The notes beneath the pieces are model-generated. The model was given only the letters and a program-made list of their open reading frames with translations, had not been told where the DNA came from and did no database searches. A stretch of 64,000 nucleotides of DNA, from contig OV050030.1 in NCBI GenBank assembly GCA_920105625.2, forward strand, positions 86,857,570 through 86,921,569. The letters run 5' to 3'. The number at the start of each line of letters is the position of its first letter. Position 1 is the stretch's first letter. Both the position numbers and the translations under genes were made by a program. This document shows positions 19,877 to 31,173 of this stretch, piece by piece. Origin of the DNA: Clusia tigrina. Taxonomy: Eukaryota; Arthropoda; Insecta; Diptera; Clusiidae.

Positions 19877-21251
19877 GGACGGAAAATACTACAAGTATTT
19901 TCCGCACACAGAATTCATACACAGCACGCAACATCCCACAGCCTAACAAAAAGTAACCACCTCGCACGCTAAATGCAACAACAAAACATTTACGCACAGA
20001 CGATCTGACCAATAAGCGTAAAGGTTTTAATGATCTCAGAAACGTGAAGTGTTATACTGAACACTACAGCGACCAAAGGCGGAACACGGAGAAAAACGAG
20101 AGAGAAACACACACAAAGCATTCAGCAGGCGGAGTACAAATAAATATTTATAACAACAACAACAACAGTACAGCGACCGAAGGCGGAACACGGAGAAACA
20201 GAAACACGCCAACCGATCGCAAGCGCAAAGCAGCAAACAGGTGGAGTACAAATAAATATTTATTGCAACAACAACAACAACACTACAACGATCGAAGGCG
20301 AAACACAGAAAGAGCACCACACACACGCTAACCGATCGCACACGCAAAGCAGTAAGCAGGCAGAGTGCAAACCAATCTCTGCAACAACAACAACACTACA
20401 GCGACCGAAGGCGGAGCACGGATGACAACGAGAGCGCACCACACATACGCGAACCGATCGCACACGCAAAGCAGTAAGCAGGCAGAGTGCAAACCAATCT
20501 CTGCAACAACAACAACACTACAGCGACCGAAGGCGGAGCACGGATGACAACGAGAGCGCACCACACATACGCGAACCGATCGCAAACGCAAAGCTGTAAA
20601 CAGGCAGAGTACGAAGAAATGTTTCTACAACAACAACAACAACAACAACAACAACGCGACAAATAACAGCAGCGATCAGACCACACTACTGCAAGGAACA
20701 ACTCTGCTGCACAAATAGAGGTATTACAACAAGGCGGTTAACCAGCAGAAGTTGAAGGTGGCCTAAGGACAACTGGAGCACAATAACAAGAAGCACTGAT
20801 CCCATGGCAAGCTTTTGCTATATAAGCGGAGTGAACCGGACAGTCAGTCTCTTTGATCCAGCATCGTTCAGTAAGTGCACAACGCACCAAGCTCCTAGAG
20901 ACGCACCAAGCTTCGTAGTTATTAATACTATTAACAATAAATAAAACGCAGACAGAGCCAGGAGTTTATGGTTTTGACCGACTCTCCCTGGGACACATAC
21001 GCAACACAGACAGAGCCAGGAGTTTATGGTTTTGACCGACTCTCCCTGGGGACTACCACAAACCACGGACACTACCACGAACACACAGAGTAGGGTAGTC
21101 ATTAAATTTAATTATATATATATATAGGAAATAAGTAGTAATTCTGAAAATAAATAAAAACACTTATTAAAGCAATACAACAGCGAGTAAATTTCTGTAA
21201 GCGACCCTGGAACCCGCTGAGTTCTTACCCCAGCGAAATTGAGTCGTTACA
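19872..21251 (+). mobile_element. LTR 6 (five-unit U3)
   Basis: The longest LTR (1380 bp), with PPT 19857-19871. The U3 block at 20064-20656 has five units through an extra copy of about 120 bp near 20460-20580. TATA is at 20819 with an exact TCAGT initiator at 20844-20848. Doubled motif 20949-21049; seven TA repeats. LTR 17 is its partner. Confidence 0.95.
20844..20848 (+). promoter_or_regulatory. Initiator TCAGT in the LTR 6 promoter
   Basis: An exact arthropod initiator begins 25 bp after the first T of the TATA box. LTRs 12 (44241), 14 (51893) and 17 (63536) share it; the other LTRs have TGAGT here. Confidence 0.6.
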
Positions 21252-21252
21252 G

Positions 21253-21270
21253 TGGCGCCCGAGCAGGGAC
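21253..21270 (+). other. Primer-binding site, tRNA-Lys type (internal 6)
   Basis: Unchanged 18-base site after LTR 6. Confidence 0.88.
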
Positions 21271-21460
21271 TTCCAAAAGAAATTCAACGCATCAAATTTT
21301 AAAACAGAAGTTCACTTATAGAACTCCTAGGAAATACATTCACAGAGCGATAAAGAACTACGTCAATCTACGCAGTCACGCAGAGGAGTGCCGAATTAGC
21401 ACCAGCTTAAAACACACGCACACACCCATTGTCTTCATCATCAGCTAAGACGAGCACAGG

Positions 21461-22348
21461 ATGGTGAAAACAAGTTGGTTGTATTTGCTACGCAAGGAGG
21501 AGCTGGTGATTTTTGCCGAGGAATTCGGTTTGGAGGCTACAGGTATCGCGGAGGAACTCCGCAAGCGGCTTTCAGAGTTTTTCACTGAGATAGAACTGAC
21601 TCAATATCAGCAAAACCGTCTAGAGAAGCTACAATCCATGTACGTTAGGAGCACGTCACCAAGGCTGGCTACGTCCATAGTTACCCGCGAAACGCTGGAA
21701 GTGGACAGGCCAGGGACATTCACAGGTGCAATACCAAAGGCATGGGATACAGAGTTTCGGAGAACATCACAGCATCACGCTGTGTCACCAACAGGCGTGG
21801 AACAAACGCACAACGTAGCTGCACCATACGCAGTTATCGTTGACAAGGTGAGGAAGTGGTCTCTCAACTTTGACGGAGGTCGTGATCCGTTAGCATTTAT
21901 AGAGCGAGTCGTGGAATTAGCAGAAGTGTACGACATAAATAAGAACTTCATCCCGCGTACCATGCCAGAACTGTTGAGAGAGCGCGCACTTATGTGGTAC
22001 AGGAACAACAATCGTGCGTGGCGCGATTGGACCTCATACCGAAGAGACTTTCTTAAGTTCTTCCTACCGGCCCGCTACATGGAGAAACTCGAAGACCAAA
22101 TTCGACAGCGTTACCAGAGACCTAGAGAAGCGTTCAAGCAGTATGTGGTCGAACTGCAGAATCTCATGCGGCAAGTGGATTATTCAGAGGAGCAAAAACT
22201 GGAAAGAATCATCCAGAACAGCCTGCCACAATTCCAATTATACGTGCGCCGTAGAGATTTGGAATCGCTACAAGAGCTGGTAGAGATGGCCGAAGATTTG
22301 GTGTGCATTCGAGGAGAAGGCGAACTACTAACAATGCCACCCACATAA
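21461..22348 (+). CDS. gag: Gag matrix-capsid, type B (internal 6)
   Basis: 295 codons. This type keeps the 41 bp missing from type A, so the capsid domain is complete (about residues 128-285, ending DLVCIRGEGELL). The frame closes at TAA, where type A has GAA in PPTERRRE. Gag therefore lacks its zinc-knuckle region unless the stop is read through; the downstream fragment is in the same frame. Asn in QTHNVAA and Val-Glu-Leu in RVVELAE are shared with internals 8, 12 and 14. Confidence 0.86.
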   Translation: MVKTSWLYLLRKEELVIFAEEFGLEATGIAEELRKRLSEFFTEIELTQYQQNRLEKLQSMYVRSTSPRLATSIVTRETLEVDRPGTFTGAIPKAWDTEFRRTSQHHAVSPTGVEQTHNVAAPYAVIVDKVRKWSLNFDGGRDPLAFIERVVELAEVYDINKNFIPRTMPELLRERALMWYRNNNRAWRDWTSYRRDFLKFFLPARYMEKLEDQIRQRYQRPREAFKQYVVELQNLMRQVDYSEEQKLERIIQNSLPQFQLYVRRRDLESLQELVEMAEDLVCIRGEGELLTMPPT

Positions 22349-22393
22349 CGGAGAAGAGAGCAAGGTCCACCACGAGAGGTACGGAACCCTCAG

Positions 22394-22897
22394 GTGACGC
22401 TAGAGAGCAGAGCGGCACCCATAGATTCCAGAACAGCCTGCAGGCGTTGTGGCCAAAATGGTCACCAATGTCGCAACGCGCAGATATTGTTTTGTTGGGA
22501 GTGCGGGCGTAGGAAAGTGAGGACGATCGAGTGCTGCAAACAGAGAGCACCACCCAACCGAAGACTACCTTCAGGAGCACAGCACAGATCAGAACAGCGG
22601 CACCAAACCTCACAATTGGAAAAAGCATTGCACTGTGTCGGGCAACGAATCTGCGCCACCGTTTCCATTGGCACAGAAACCATCACCGCAACACTGGACA
22701 CAGGTGCAACTAACAGTTTTGTGAGCAGAGAACTAGCACGAAAGCTACTCGCTTCCACCAGCAAATTGGGAAAATCCCATACTAGAGTGCGTATGGCAGA
22801 CGGCAGTAGTAGGACAGTCAGAGACGTGTGTGACGAATGTAAGGCTTGGAGAGAAGGCATGCAATCTAGAGCTACTGGTCATGCCGGACTTCAGTGA
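22394..22897 (+). pseudogene. gag-pro: Nucleocapsid-protease fragment (internal 6)
   Basis: In frame with the Gag above, after the TAA. A 9-bp deletion near 22463 shortens the knuckle to CX2CX4HXC, which should not bind zinc normally. LDTGATNSF is present. A 2-bp deletion near 22823 then shifts frame before the second half of the protease, adding about 25 unrelated residues. Confidence 0.75.
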
Positions 22898-23375
22898 TGA
22901 TCTGCTCCTGGGAATAGACTTCATGACAAGCCTGGGAACAACATTGAAATGCGGTGATCAGGAGATCACATTGGGACCTCATAACAGTTGCGTGCAACCC
23001 CGAGAAATTGCAACGTGCACGACAATTCGTGTTGAGAATCTCCCTCATTTCAATGCATCCCATTTCAAGAAGCACACTAACTTCAGAAATTCTAAGCAAC
23101 AGACGCACAGCAAAGAATACACAGAAAAGCAACGCATTCGAAAACACACACCACCAGGAACAAATAAGACTCATGCAAACGAATTCACCTGCCACGGAAT
23201 ATGTCGAGCGAAAGCGGACAGCGTATCCCACAAAGGCATAGAGAGAAGGACTCCCCAGGAATCAACACATGGACCTCGGAAAAAGGACGCGAGCGACCCC
23301 AGAGCAAGAAGGTCGCACACCGAATGCGACCCACCATCAGAGCAATCAGCGTACCTACTAGGTCAGCACCAGTGA
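22830..23375 (+). pseudogene. Protease C-terminal half and linker (internal 6)
   Basis: 181 codons starting at the 2-bp shift. It holds LLGIDFM of the protease and the following linker, with Phe in NFRNSK, and ends at the 1-bp tail frameshift. The first codon is ACG, not ATG. Confidence 0.65.
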
Positions 23376-23887
23376 GAAACAGCCGAGACATACCACGTAG
23401 ACGCAACGACAGATCAAGGGACAACCAAGGTGCAATCGAGTGCACCAACAACAGCAGAAGCGACGACAAGAGAGACAAACGTAACTCCAAAAGCCACCAC
23501 AGCAAACGAATTAAACAATGGAACGGGGCTAGATGGAGAACGCCAACAGAGAAACGGATGCCAATCACAGGCGACTCAGCGATACGATTGAAGTCATACA
23601 CATCCGACACTGAAAAACCAGAGAAGACTAAACGTAAGCACACGGAGACACCGCCAACACTCAATGCCACACCCGGGGAAGACCTCCACTTCCACAACGT
23701 AGCCGAACTCAGGGGACCCAAGGCAGATGGCTTACCAGCGACACTAGTGGCAGATACGATAGCCACTCTGAAGGAAAGCCCAGCCAAGAGGAAACGCCTG
23801 CGTTTTCAACGACCTCCGTATCGAGTAGTACTATACCGCGGAGAAGCATCCATTCTCTTCCGTCCGCAAAGTAGGGAGGAAGTGTGA
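23201..23887 (+). pseudogene. Detached basic tail (internal 6)
   Basis: 228 codons reaching LTR 7. It carries Thr in TSDTEKP; internals 2 and 3 have Ser. Confidence 0.48.
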
Positions 23888-24986
23888 GGACGGAAAATAC
23901 TACAAGTATTTTCCGCACACAGAATTCATACACAGCATGCAACATCCCACAGCCTAACAAAAAGTAACCACCTCGCACGCTAAATGCAACAACAAAACAT
24001 TTACGCACAGACGATCTGACCAATAAGCGTAAAGGTTTTAATGATCTCAGAAACGTAAAGTGTTATACTGAACACTACAGCGACCAAAGGCGGAACACGG
24101 AGAAAAACGAGAGAGAAACACACACAAAGCATTCAGCAGGCGGAGTACAAATAAATATTTATAACAACAACAACAACAGTACAGCGACCGAAGGCGGAAC
24201 ACGGAGAAACAGAAACACGCCAACCGATCGCAAGCGCAAAGCAGTAAACAGGTGGAGTACAAATAAATATTTATTGCAACAACAACAACAACAACACTAC
24301 AACGATCGAAGGCGGAACACAGAAAGAGCACCACACACACGCTAACCGATCGCACACGCAAAGCAGTAAGCAGGCAGAGTGTAAACCAATCTCTGCAACA
24401 ACAACAACACTACAGCGACCGAAGGCGGAGCACGGATGACAACGAGAGCGCACCACACATACGCGAACCGATCGCAAACGCAAAGCTGTAAACAGGCAGA
24501 GTACGAAGAAATGTTTCTACAACAACAACAACAACACGACAAATAACAGCAGCGATCAGACCCCACTACTGCAAGGAACAACTCTGCTGGACAAATAGAG
24601 GTATTACAACAAGGCGGTTAACCAGCAGAAGTTGAAGGTGGCCTAAGGACAACTGGATCACAATAACAACAAGCACTGATCCCATGGCAAGCTTTTGCTA
24701 TATAAGCGAAGTGAACCGGACAGTGAGTCTCTTTGATCCAGCATCGTTCAGTAAGTGCACAACGCACCAAGCTCCTAGAGACGCAGCAAGCTTCGTAGTT
24801 ATTAATACTATTAACAATAAATAAAACGCAGACAGAGCCAGGAGTTTATGGTTTTGACCGACTCTCCCTGGGACACATACGCAACACAGACAGAGCCAGG
24901 AGTTTATGGTTTTGACCGATTCTCCCTGGAGACTACCACAAACCACGGACACTACCATGAACACACAGAGTAGGGTAGTCATTAAA

Positions 24987-25028
<42 letters not shown>

Positions 25029-25151
25029 AAATAAGTAGTAATTTTGAAAATAAATAAAAACACTTATTAAAGCAATACAACAGCGAGTAAATTTCTGTAA
25101 GCGACCCTGGAACCCGCTGAGTTCTTACCCCAGCGAAATTGAGTCGTTACA
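23883..25151 (+). mobile_element. LTR 7
   Basis: 1269 bp, with PPT 23868-23882, four-unit U3 block 24075-24536 with a short final CAA run, TATA 24699, doubled motif 24829-24929, and 17 TA repeats. ACCCCAC replaces ACCACAC near 24562, as in LTRs 8, 10 and 11. Confidence 0.95.
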
Positions 25152-25152
25152 G

Positions 25153-25170
25153 TGGCGCCCGAGCAGGGAC
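25153..25170 (+). other. Primer-binding site, tRNA-Lys type (internal 7)
   Basis: Intact site. The leader has GATAAAAAAC instead of GATAAAGAAC, shared by internals 7-11. Confidence 0.88.
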
Positions 25171-25360
25171 TTCCAAAAGAAATTCAACGCATCAAATTTT
25201 AAAACAGAAGTTCACTTATAGAACTCCTAGGAAATACATTCACAGAGCGATAAAAAACTACGTCAATCTACGCAGTCACGCAGAGGAGTGCCGAATTAGC
25301 ACCAGCTTAAAACACACGCACACACCCATTGTCTTCATCATCAGCTAAGACGAGCACAGG

Positions 25361-26248
25361 ATGGTGAAAACAAGTTGGTTGTATTTGCTACGCAAGGAGG
25401 AGCTGGTGATTTTTGCCGAGGAATTCGGTTTGGAGGCTACAGGTATCGCGGAGGAACTCCGCAAGCGGCTTTCAGAGTTTTTCACTGAGATAGAACTGAC
25501 TCAATATCAGCAAAACCGTCTAGAGAAGCTACAATCCATGTACGTTAGGAGCACGTCACCAAGGCTGGCTACGTCCATAGTTACCCGCGAAACGCTGGAA
25601 GTGGACAGGCCAGGGACATTCACAGGTGCAATACCAAAGGCATGGGATACAGAGTTTCGGAGAACATCACAGCATCACGCTGTGTCACCAACAGGCGTGG
25701 AACAAACGCACAGCGTAGCTGCACCATACGCAGTTATCGTTGACAAGGTGAGGAAGTGGTCTCTCAACTTTGACGGAGGTCGTGATCCGTTAGCATTTAT
25801 AGAGCGAGTCGAGGAATTTGCAGAAGTGTACGACATAAATAAGAACTTCATTCCGCGTACCATGCCAGAACTGTTGAGAGAGCGCGCACTTACGTGGTAC
25901 AGGAACAACAATCGTGTGTGGCGCGATTGGACCTCATACCGAAGAGACTTTCTTAAGTTCTTCCTACCGGCCCGCTACATGGAGAAACTCGAAGACCAAA
26001 TTCGACAGCGTTACCAGAGACCTAGAGAAGCGTTCAAGCAGTATGTGGTCGAATTGCAGAATCTCATGCGGCAAGTGGATTATTCAGAGGAGCAAAAACT
26101 GGAAAGAATCATCCAGAACAGCCTGCCACAATTCCAATTATACGTGCGCCGTAGAGATTTGGAATCGCTACAAGAGCTGGTAGAGATGGCCGAAGATTTG
26201 GTGTGCATTCGAGGAGAAGGCGAACTACTAACAATGCCACCCACATAA
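25361..26248 (+). CDS. gag: Gag matrix-capsid, type B (internal 7)
   Basis: 295 codons closed by the type B TAA. The first part differs from internals 6 and 8 and resembles type A: Ser in QTHSVAA, Glu-Glu-Phe in RVEEFAE, and Thr-178 as in internal 1. Val replaces Ala in NNRVWRD. The 3' part is internal 6-like, so it looks like a patchwork copy. Confidence 0.86.
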   Translation: MVKTSWLYLLRKEELVIFAEEFGLEATGIAEELRKRLSEFFTEIELTQYQQNRLEKLQSMYVRSTSPRLATSIVTRETLEVDRPGTFTGAIPKAWDTEFRRTSQHHAVSPTGVEQTHSVAAPYAVIVDKVRKWSLNFDGGRDPLAFIERVEEFAEVYDINKNFIPRTMPELLRERALTWYRNNNRVWRDWTSYRRDFLKFFLPARYMEKLEDQIRQRYQRPREAFKQYVVELQNLMRQVDYSEEQKLERIIQNSLPQFQLYVRRRDLESLQELVEMAEDLVCIRGEGELLTMPPT

Positions 26249-26293
26249 CGGAGAAGAGAGCAAGGTCCACCACGAGAGGTACGGAACCCTCAG

Positions 26294-26797
26294 GTGACGC
26301 TAGAGAGCAGAGCGGCACCCATAGATTCCAGAACAGCCTGCAGGCGTTGTGGCCAAAATGGTCACCAATGTCGCAACGCGCAGATATTGTTTTGTTGGGA
26401 GTGCGGGCGTAGGAAAGTGAGGACGATCGAGTGCTGCAAACAGAGAGCACCACCCAACCGAAGACTACCTTCAGGAGCACAGCACAGATCAGAACAGCGG
26501 CACCAAACCTCACAATTGGAAAAAGCATTGCACTGTGTCGGGCAACGAATCTGCGCCACCGTTTCCATTGGCACAGAAACCATCACCGCAACACTGGACA
26601 CAGGTGCAACTAACAGTTTTGTGAGCAGAGAACTAGCACGAAAGCTACTCGCTTCCACCAGCAAATTGGGAAAATCCCATACTAGAGTGCGTATGGCAGA
26701 CGGCAGTAGTAGGACAGTCAGAGACGTGTGTGACGAATGTAAGGCTTGGAGAGAAGGCATGCAATCTAGAGCTACTGGTCATGCCGGACTTCAGTGA
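26294..26797 (+). pseudogene. gag-pro: Nucleocapsid-protease fragment (internal 7)
   Basis: Same lesions as internal 6: knuckle shortened by 9 bp, DTGA present, 2-bp frameshift in protease. No residue difference from internal 6 is seen. Confidence 0.75.
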
Positions 26798-27275
26798 TGA
26801 TCTGCTCCTGGGAATAGACTTCATGACAAGCCTGGGAACAACATTGAAATGCGGTGATCAGGAGATCACATTGGGACCTCATAACAGTTGCGTGCAACCC
26901 CGAGAAATTGCAACGTGCACGACAATTCGTGTTGAGAATCTCCCTCATTTCAATGCATCCCATTTCAAGAAGCACACTAACTTCAGAAATTCTAAGCAAC
27001 AGACGCACAGCAAAGAATACACAGAAAAGCAACGCATTCGAAAACACACACCACCAGGAACAAATAAGACTCATGCAAACGAATTCACCTGCCACGGAAT
27101 ATGTCGAGCGAAAGCGGACAGCGTATCCCACAAAGGCATAGAGAGAAGGACTCCCCAGGAATCAACACATGGACCTCGGAAAAAGGACGCGAGCGACCCC
27201 AGAGCAAGAAGGTCGCACACCGAATGCGACCCACCATCAGAGCAATCAGCGTACCTACTAGGTCAGCACCAGTGA
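26730..27275 (+). pseudogene. Protease C-terminal half and linker (internal 7)
   Basis: 181 codons with LLGIDFM, identical at the residue level to internal 6. Confidence 0.65.
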
Positions 27276-27787
27276 GAAACAGCCGAGACATACCACGTAG
27301 ACGCAACGACAGATCAAGGGACAACCAAGGTGCAATCGAGTGCACCAACAACAGCAGAAGCGACGACAAGAGAGACAAACGTAACTCCAAAAGCCACCAC
27401 AGCAAACGAATTAAACAATGGAACGGGGCTAGATGGAGAACGCCAACAGAGAAACGGATGCCAATCACAGGCGACTCAGCGATACGATTGAAGTCATACA
27501 CATCCGACACTGAAAAACCAGAGAAGACTAAACGTAAGCACACGGAGACACCGCCAACACTCAATGCCACACCCGGGGAAGACCTCCACTTCCACAACGT
27601 AGCCGAACTCAGGGGACCCAAGGCAGATGGCTTACCAGCGACACTAGTGGCAGATACGATAGCCACTCTGAAGGAAAGCCCAGCCAAGAGGAAACGCCTG
27701 CGTTTTCAACGACCTCCGTATCGAGTAGTACTATACCGCGGAGAAGCATCCATTCTCTTCCGTCCGCAAAGTAGGGAGGAAGTGTGA
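27101..27787 (+). pseudogene. Detached basic tail (internal 7)
   Basis: 228 codons, identical at the residue level to the tail of internal 6. Confidence 0.48.
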
Positions 27788-28886
27788 GGACGGAAAATAC
27801 TACAAGTATTTTCCGCACACAGAATTCATACACAGCATGCAACATCCCACAGCCTAACAAAAAGTAACCACCTCGCACGCTAAATGCAACAACAAAACAT
27901 TTACGCACAGACGATCTGACCAATAAGCGTAAAGGTTTTAATGATCTCAGAAACGTAAAGTGTTATACTGAACACTACAGCGACCAAAGGCGGAACACGG
28001 AGAAAAACGAGAGAGAAACACACACAAAGCATTCAGCAGGCGGAGTACAAATAAATATTTATAACAACAACAACAACAGTACAGCGACCGAAGGCGGAAC
28101 ACGGAGAAACAGAAACACGCCAACCGATCGCAAGCGCAAAGCAGTAAACAGGTGGAGTACAAATAAATATTTATTGCAACAACAACAACAACAACACTAC
28201 AACGATCGAAGGCGGAACACAGAAAGAGCACCACACACACGCTAACCGATCGCACACGCAAAGCAGTAAGCAGGCAGAGTGTAAACCAATCTCTGCAACA
28301 ACAACAACACTACAGCGACCGAAGGCGGAGCACGGATGACAACGAGAGCGCACCACACATACGCGAACCGATCGCAAACGCAAAGCTGTAAACAGGCAGA
28401 GTACGAAGAAATGTTTCTACAACAACAACAACAACACGACAAATAACAGCAGCGATCAGACCCCACTACTGCAAGGAACAACTCTGCTGGACAAATAGAG
28501 GTATTACAACAAGGCGGTTAACCAGCAGAAGTTGAAGGTGGCCTAAGGACAACTGGATCACAATAACAACAAGCACTGATCCCATGGCAAGCTTTTGCTA
28601 TATAAGCGAAGTGAACCGGACAGTGAGTCTCTTTGATCCAGCATCGTTCAGTAAGTGCACAACGCACCAAGCTCCTAGAGACGCAGCAAGCTTCGTAGTT
28701 ATTAATACTATTAACAATAAATAAAACGCAGACAGAGCCAGGAGTTTATGGTTTTGACCGACTCTCCCTGGGACACATACGCAACACAGACAGAGCCAGG
28801 AGTTTATGGTTTTGACCGATTCTCCCTGGAGACTACCACAAACCACGGACACTACCATGAACACACAGAGTAGGGTAGTCATTAAA

Positions 28887-28926
<40 letters not shown>

Positions 28927-29049
28927 AAATAAGTAGTAATTTTGAAAATAAATAAAAACACTTATTAAAGCAATACAACAGCGAGTAAATTTCTGTAAGC
29001 GACCCTGGAACCCGCTGAGTTCTTACCCCAGCGAAATTGAGTCGTTACA
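27783..29049 (+). mobile_element. LTR 8
   Basis: 1267 bp, with PPT 27768-27782, four-unit U3 block 27975-28436, TATA 28599, and doubled motif 28729-28829. It appears to differ from LTR 7 mainly by one TA repeat (16 instead of 17). Confidence 0.95.
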
Positions 29050-29050
29050 G

Positions 29051-29068
29051 TGGCGCCCGAGCAGGGAC
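29051..29068 (+). other. Primer-binding site, tRNA-Lys type (internal 8)
   Basis: Unchanged 18-base site after LTR 8. Confidence 0.88.
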
Positions 29069-29258
29069 TTCCAAAAGAAATTCAACGCATCAAATTTTAA
29101 AACAGAAGTTCACTTATAGAACTCCTAGGAAATACATTCACAGAGCGATAAAAAACTACGTCAATCTACGCAGTCACGCAGAGGAGTGCCGAATTAGCAC
29201 CAGCTTAAAACACACGCACACACCCATTGTCTTCATCATCAGCTAAGACGAGCACAGG

Positions 29259-30146
29259 ATGGTGAAAACAAGTTGGTTGTATTTGCTACGCAAGGAGGAG
29301 CTGGTGATTTTTGCCGAGGAATTCGGTTTGGAGGCTACAGGTATCGCGGAGGAACTCCGCAAGCGGCTTTCAGAGTTTTTCACTGAGATAGAACTGACTC
29401 AATATCAGCAAAACCGTCTAGAGAAGCTACAATCCATGTACGTTAGGAGCACGTCACCAAGGCTGGCTACGTCCATAGTTACCCGCGAAACGCTGGAAGT
29501 GGACAGGCCAGGGACATTCACAGGTGCAATACCAAAGGCATGGGATACAGAGTTTCGGAGAACATCACAGCATCACGCTGTGTCACCAACAGGCGTGGAA
29601 CAAACGCACAACGTAGCTGCACCATACGCAGTTATCGTTGACAAGGTGAGGAAGTGGTCTCTCAACTTTGACGGAGGTCGTGATCCGTTAGCATTTATAG
29701 AGCGAGTCGTGGAATTAGCAGAAGTGTACGACATAAATAAGAACTTCATCCCGCGTACCATGCCAGAACTGTTGAGAGAGCGCGCACTTATGTGGTACAG
29801 GAACAACAATCGTGCGTGGCGCGATTGGACCTCATACCGAAGAGACTTTCTTAAGTTCTTCCTACCGGCCCGCTACATGGAGAAACTCGAAGACCAAATT
29901 CGACAGCGTTACCAGAGACCTAGAGAAGCGTTCAAGCAGTATGTGGTCGAACTGCAGAATCTCATGCGGCAAGTGGATTATTCAGAGGAGCAAAAACTGG
30001 AAAGAATCATCCAGAACAGCCTGCCACAATTCCAATTATACGTGCGCCGTAGAGATTTGGAATCGCTACAAGAGCTGGTAGAGATGGCCGAAGATTTGGT
30101 GTGCATTCGAGGAGAAGGCGAACTACTAACAATGCCACCCACATAA
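29259..30146 (+). CDS. gag: Gag matrix-capsid, type B (internal 8)
   Basis: 295 codons, identical at the residue level to internal 6 although internal 7 lies between them. It has a complete capsid domain and the type B TAA. Confidence 0.86.
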   Translation: MVKTSWLYLLRKEELVIFAEEFGLEATGIAEELRKRLSEFFTEIELTQYQQNRLEKLQSMYVRSTSPRLATSIVTRETLEVDRPGTFTGAIPKAWDTEFRRTSQHHAVSPTGVEQTHNVAAPYAVIVDKVRKWSLNFDGGRDPLAFIERVVELAEVYDINKNFIPRTMPELLRERALMWYRNNNRAWRDWTSYRRDFLKFFLPARYMEKLEDQIRQRYQRPREAFKQYVVELQNLMRQVDYSEEQKLERIIQNSLPQFQLYVRRRDLESLQELVEMAEDLVCIRGEGELLTMPPT

Positions 30147-30191
30147 CGGAGAAGAGAGCAAGGTCCACCACGAGAGGTACGGAACCCTCAG

Positions 30192-30695
30192 GTGACGCTA
30201 GAGAGCAGAGCGGCACCCATAGATTCCAGAACAGCCTGCAGGCGTTGTGGCCAAAATGGTCACCAATGTCGCAACGCGCAGATATTGTTTTGTTGGGAGT
30301 GCGGGCGTAGGAAAGTGAGGACGATCGAGTGCTGCAAACAGAGAGCACCACCCAACCGAAGACTACCTTCAGGAGCACAGCACAGATCAGAACAGCGGCA
30401 CCAAACCTCACAATTGGAAAAAGCATTGCACTGTGTCGGGCAACGAATCTGCGCCACCGTTTCCATTGGCACAGAAACCATCACCGCAACACTGGACACA
30501 GGTGCAACTAACAGTTTTGTGAGCAGAGAACTAGCACGAAAGCTACTCGCTTCCACCAGCAAATTGGGAAAATCCCATACTAGAGTGCGTATGGCAGACG
30601 GCAGTAGTAGGACAGTCAGAGACGTGTGTGACGAATGTAAGGCTTGGAGAGAAGGCATGCAATCTAGAGCTACTGGTCATGCCGGACTTCAGTGA
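30192..30695 (+). pseudogene. gag-pro: Nucleocapsid-protease fragment (internal 8)
   Basis: Carries the 9-bp knuckle deletion and the 2-bp protease frameshift, as in internals 6 and 7. Confidence 0.75.
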
Positions 30696-31173
30696 TGATC
30701 TGCTCCTGGGAATAGACTTCATGACAAGCCTGGGAACAACATTGAAATGCGGTGATCAGGAGATCACATTGGGACCTCATAACAGTTGCGTGCAACCCCG
30801 AGAAATTGCAACGTGCACGACAATTCGTGTTGAGAATCTCCCTCATTTCAATGCATCCCATTTCAAGAAGCACACTAACTTCAGAAATTCTAAGCAACAG
30901 ACGCACAGCAAAGAATACACAGAAAAGCAACGCATTCGAAAACACACACCACCAGGAACAAATAAGACTCATGCAAACGAATTCACCTGCCACGGAATAT
31001 GTCGAGCGAAAGCGGACAGCGTATCCCACAAAGGCATAGAGAGAAGGACTCCCCAGGAATCAACACATGGACCTCGGAAAAAGGACGCGAGCGACCCCAG
31101 AGCAAGAAGGTCGCACACCGAATGCGACCCACCATCAGAGCAATCAGCGTACCTACTAGGTCAGCACCAGTGA
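30628..31173 (+). pseudogene. Protease C-terminal half and linker (internal 8)
   Basis: 181 codons including LLGIDFM, ending at the tail frameshift. Confidence 0.65.

Larger units (their letters stand above)
13460..21308 (+). repeat. Long-range duplicated block, left copy
   Basis: Internal 4, LTR 5, internal 5, LTR 6 and the start of the next leader match 56108-64000, displaced 42.65-42.70 kb. Shared rare markers include the AATTGAACGC leader, the altered LTR palindrome, His-218, the KKVAH stop and the five-unit U3. The left end is approximate; the right end is limited by the window. Confidence 0.85.
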
